From the NCBI GenBank assembly GCA_029379385.1, contig CM055608.1, positions 27,402,350 through 27,466,349 of the forward strand: 64,000 nt of DNA, written 5' to 3'. Shown here one piece after another: positions 62,204 to 64,000 of this stretch (position 1 is its first letter; the number at the start of each line of letters is the position of its first letter). Source of the stretch: Quillaja saponaria. Its lineage: Eukaryota; Streptophyta; Magnoliopsida; Fabales; Quillajaceae. Below the pieces are notes generated by a model. The model was not told the origin of the DNA, ran no database searches, and saw only the letters and a program-made list of their open reading frames with translations. The position numbers and the translations under genes were made by a program.

Positions 62204-64000
62204 CTGCAAATACATATAAATAGTAATTAGCAAATTTGACTTTTTGGATGGAACGAGATAGACATACTCTTAATAAAACATAATGCCCCTAGTTAAACCA
62301 TGTCACTAATTTCCAAATTCTAACCCAGCATGAGAGTGAGGGGGAAGACAGTAACAAAGATATCAACAAACTAACTTCAGCTTTAAACTAAACCCAGAGA
62401 TTCCAAAGTGCTAGCAACTTAAAACTATCTACTTGATATCTAACAAATTCCTACTTCAAACTCAGTTTGATGGATCCAAATAAACAAAGCAAACAGAGAC
62501 AGTACTACCACAAATTAACCCACAAAGTTAAACAGTTTTTGGTTTTAAGTTAGAGGTTAAATTCAAACATCAAAGGGTAAGCTTAATATAGATGCTAAAC
62601 TGAATGGAGCCTAAGGTTTGGAATTGTGTGCTGAATTAAATATTTGAAAATTATATTCTTGATAATGAGGAAAAAGAAAACAATATTTGTGCCCCTGCTG
62701 GAATGGTGTGCCTGAGTGCCTCCATGCCTATGGACTAACCAAAATTATCAATGGATAAGGAACTATGCAGATAATCAGTAGAATGAGAATTGGTTGGCAC
62801 TAATATGATGCAAAGGTAGTCCAACTACCCCAAAAGTAAAAGCTGGCAAGCTCATAATTCCAAATTCCAGAAACCTGATACACTTATTGTACCGGTCTAT
62901 TATTAGTAAAATTACAATCCTAAAATGATCTTTTACCATTCTATGCTTCCTGTGACTCTGAATGCTGGAAACATTTCCACAATAGAATGACTAAGTCACC
63001 CGATTAGATGGAGAGCAAATGAGCATTAATGAATAAATAAATATATTACTAAAAACATCCATATCAAATTTCAATAAATTACCCCAGAAATTATGTGTTA
63101 AGAAGACATTAAGATATGACCGAATGAGATAAGGAGGAGAGATTTGACGGGATAGATGCTCAACAAACTACTTCTTCAAAAAAGCATTAAGATATGACTA
63201 ACTGGATTAAAATTCACTATCATAGAACTTAGAAGTATGATGAAACGTGGAAGGGAAATCAATTGGGTCTAAAAAGAGAACCATCCTTCAAAAACACAAC
63301 TAAATATAGTTCTTGAACACATCCAACGGGCATGCTAAGTCTTCCTTGCTACTGTTGTCCACCAGATTGCAGGAATAACATTGAACATCTAACTACGAGT
63401 AAAACCTCTCAAATTTAGAACCCTTCAAAACACATTACAAGAGAGAGCATAGGATTAAGCCTTTTCATGTGCGGAAAAGGTGGCAAACAAACCAATACAA
63501 TATGAGGCTCGCCATTTTAATTTCTTATACAAATACCATGAAATTTAAACCTGCTCAACTTTAGAATACGAAAATTATCAGGAAAATAGTCCTGAACTGG
63601 ATAAAAAGTTAAAAACCAAGAATTTTTACCTTTTTCCAGTGAAGTCAGTAGATTTGCAAAGAGTTTATTGATATATTATTATTACAACATTGACATAAAT
63701 AGGAGCAACTAGTTTTAAATGTATATGGTTAAATGGAGGTTAGTGCACATCAGCAAAAAAAAAAGAAAAAGAAAAAAGGAAAGTATATATTTAGAAACAA
63801 GCAAGCAAGTGAAGCAATAATTTCTTACAAAAGAGAGCAATATCTATTTGATTGAAAACGGGGATTACATACAGAATGAAGCGAAGTCCACTGTCTTGGT
63901 GGAAGTTAAATAAAACTCTTTGTGGAGAGTGGAAGATAGAGAAAACTCCATTTAAAGTTTAAACAGAAGACCAATCCATTCACTGAAAATTACCCAAACC
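62204..64000. other. No supported feature
   Basis: AT-rich sequence without a convincing ORF, RNA gene or repeat. If the exon at 62093-62203 is real, this is intron sequence of that gene. Confidence 0.45.

Overview
The window is nuclear DNA of a flowering plant, most probably a eudicot. The genes are split by many short-exon GT-AG introns. The spacers are very AT-rich and carry small TIR elements and a SINE. Gene content is plant-specific: a euAP2 factor with a miR172 site, a UPL4-type HECT ligase, a cytosolic ascorbate peroxidase and a plant NF-YB. I see no bacterial operon, CRISPR array, phage or viral gene.

Layout. 1-383 (-): N-terminal coding end of an unrecognised gene that leaves the window. 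1982-12409 (+): intact 17-exon MCM8, a DNA-repair/meiosis helicase, with an E2F-type site just upstream of its ATG. 12529-12985 (-): decayed PPR fragment facing the MCM8 3' end. 13965-23700 (-): UPL4-like HECT ubiquitin ligase with its splice architecture kept but many stops and frameshifts. 26568-30600 (-): intact NF-YB gene with a 6-nt microexon and a 3-kb last intron. 31125-31920: AT-rich fold-back element. 32734-33342 (-): two orphan coding-like stretches. 34694-37802 (-): cytosolic ascorbate peroxidase, complete in nine exons apart from one extra base in exon 7. 42657-49135 (+): CNOT4/NOT4-like RING-RRM gene with at least four frameshifts; a 689-bp TIR element and a 319-bp tandem duplication sit in one intron. 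53305-55969 (-): intact TOE/RAP2.7-type euAP2 gene with miR172 site and EAR motif. 57689-57868 (-): SINE with target-site duplication. 59101-61116 (-): intact ribosomal protein uL4 (RPL4) with a telo-box/site II promoter. 62093-62203 (-): possible last exon of a gene running off the right edge.

The genes do not form a pathway. They are independent eukaryotic loci in ordinary plant arrangement. The main pattern is the alternation of perfectly conserved genes (MCM8, NF-YB, euAP2, RPL4) with recognisable but disabled ones (UPL4, NOT4, possibly APX, PPR). This fits a segment losing duplicate genes after polyploidy, or in part local indel errors in the assembly. I found no convincing undescribed molecular system. 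The most useful leads are the pseudogene set, the microexon, the E2F-MCM8 link and the uncatalogued small repeats.

Exon boundaries were derived by hand from reading frame, GT-AG signals and remembered family conservation. They have not been checked against transcripts or databases.
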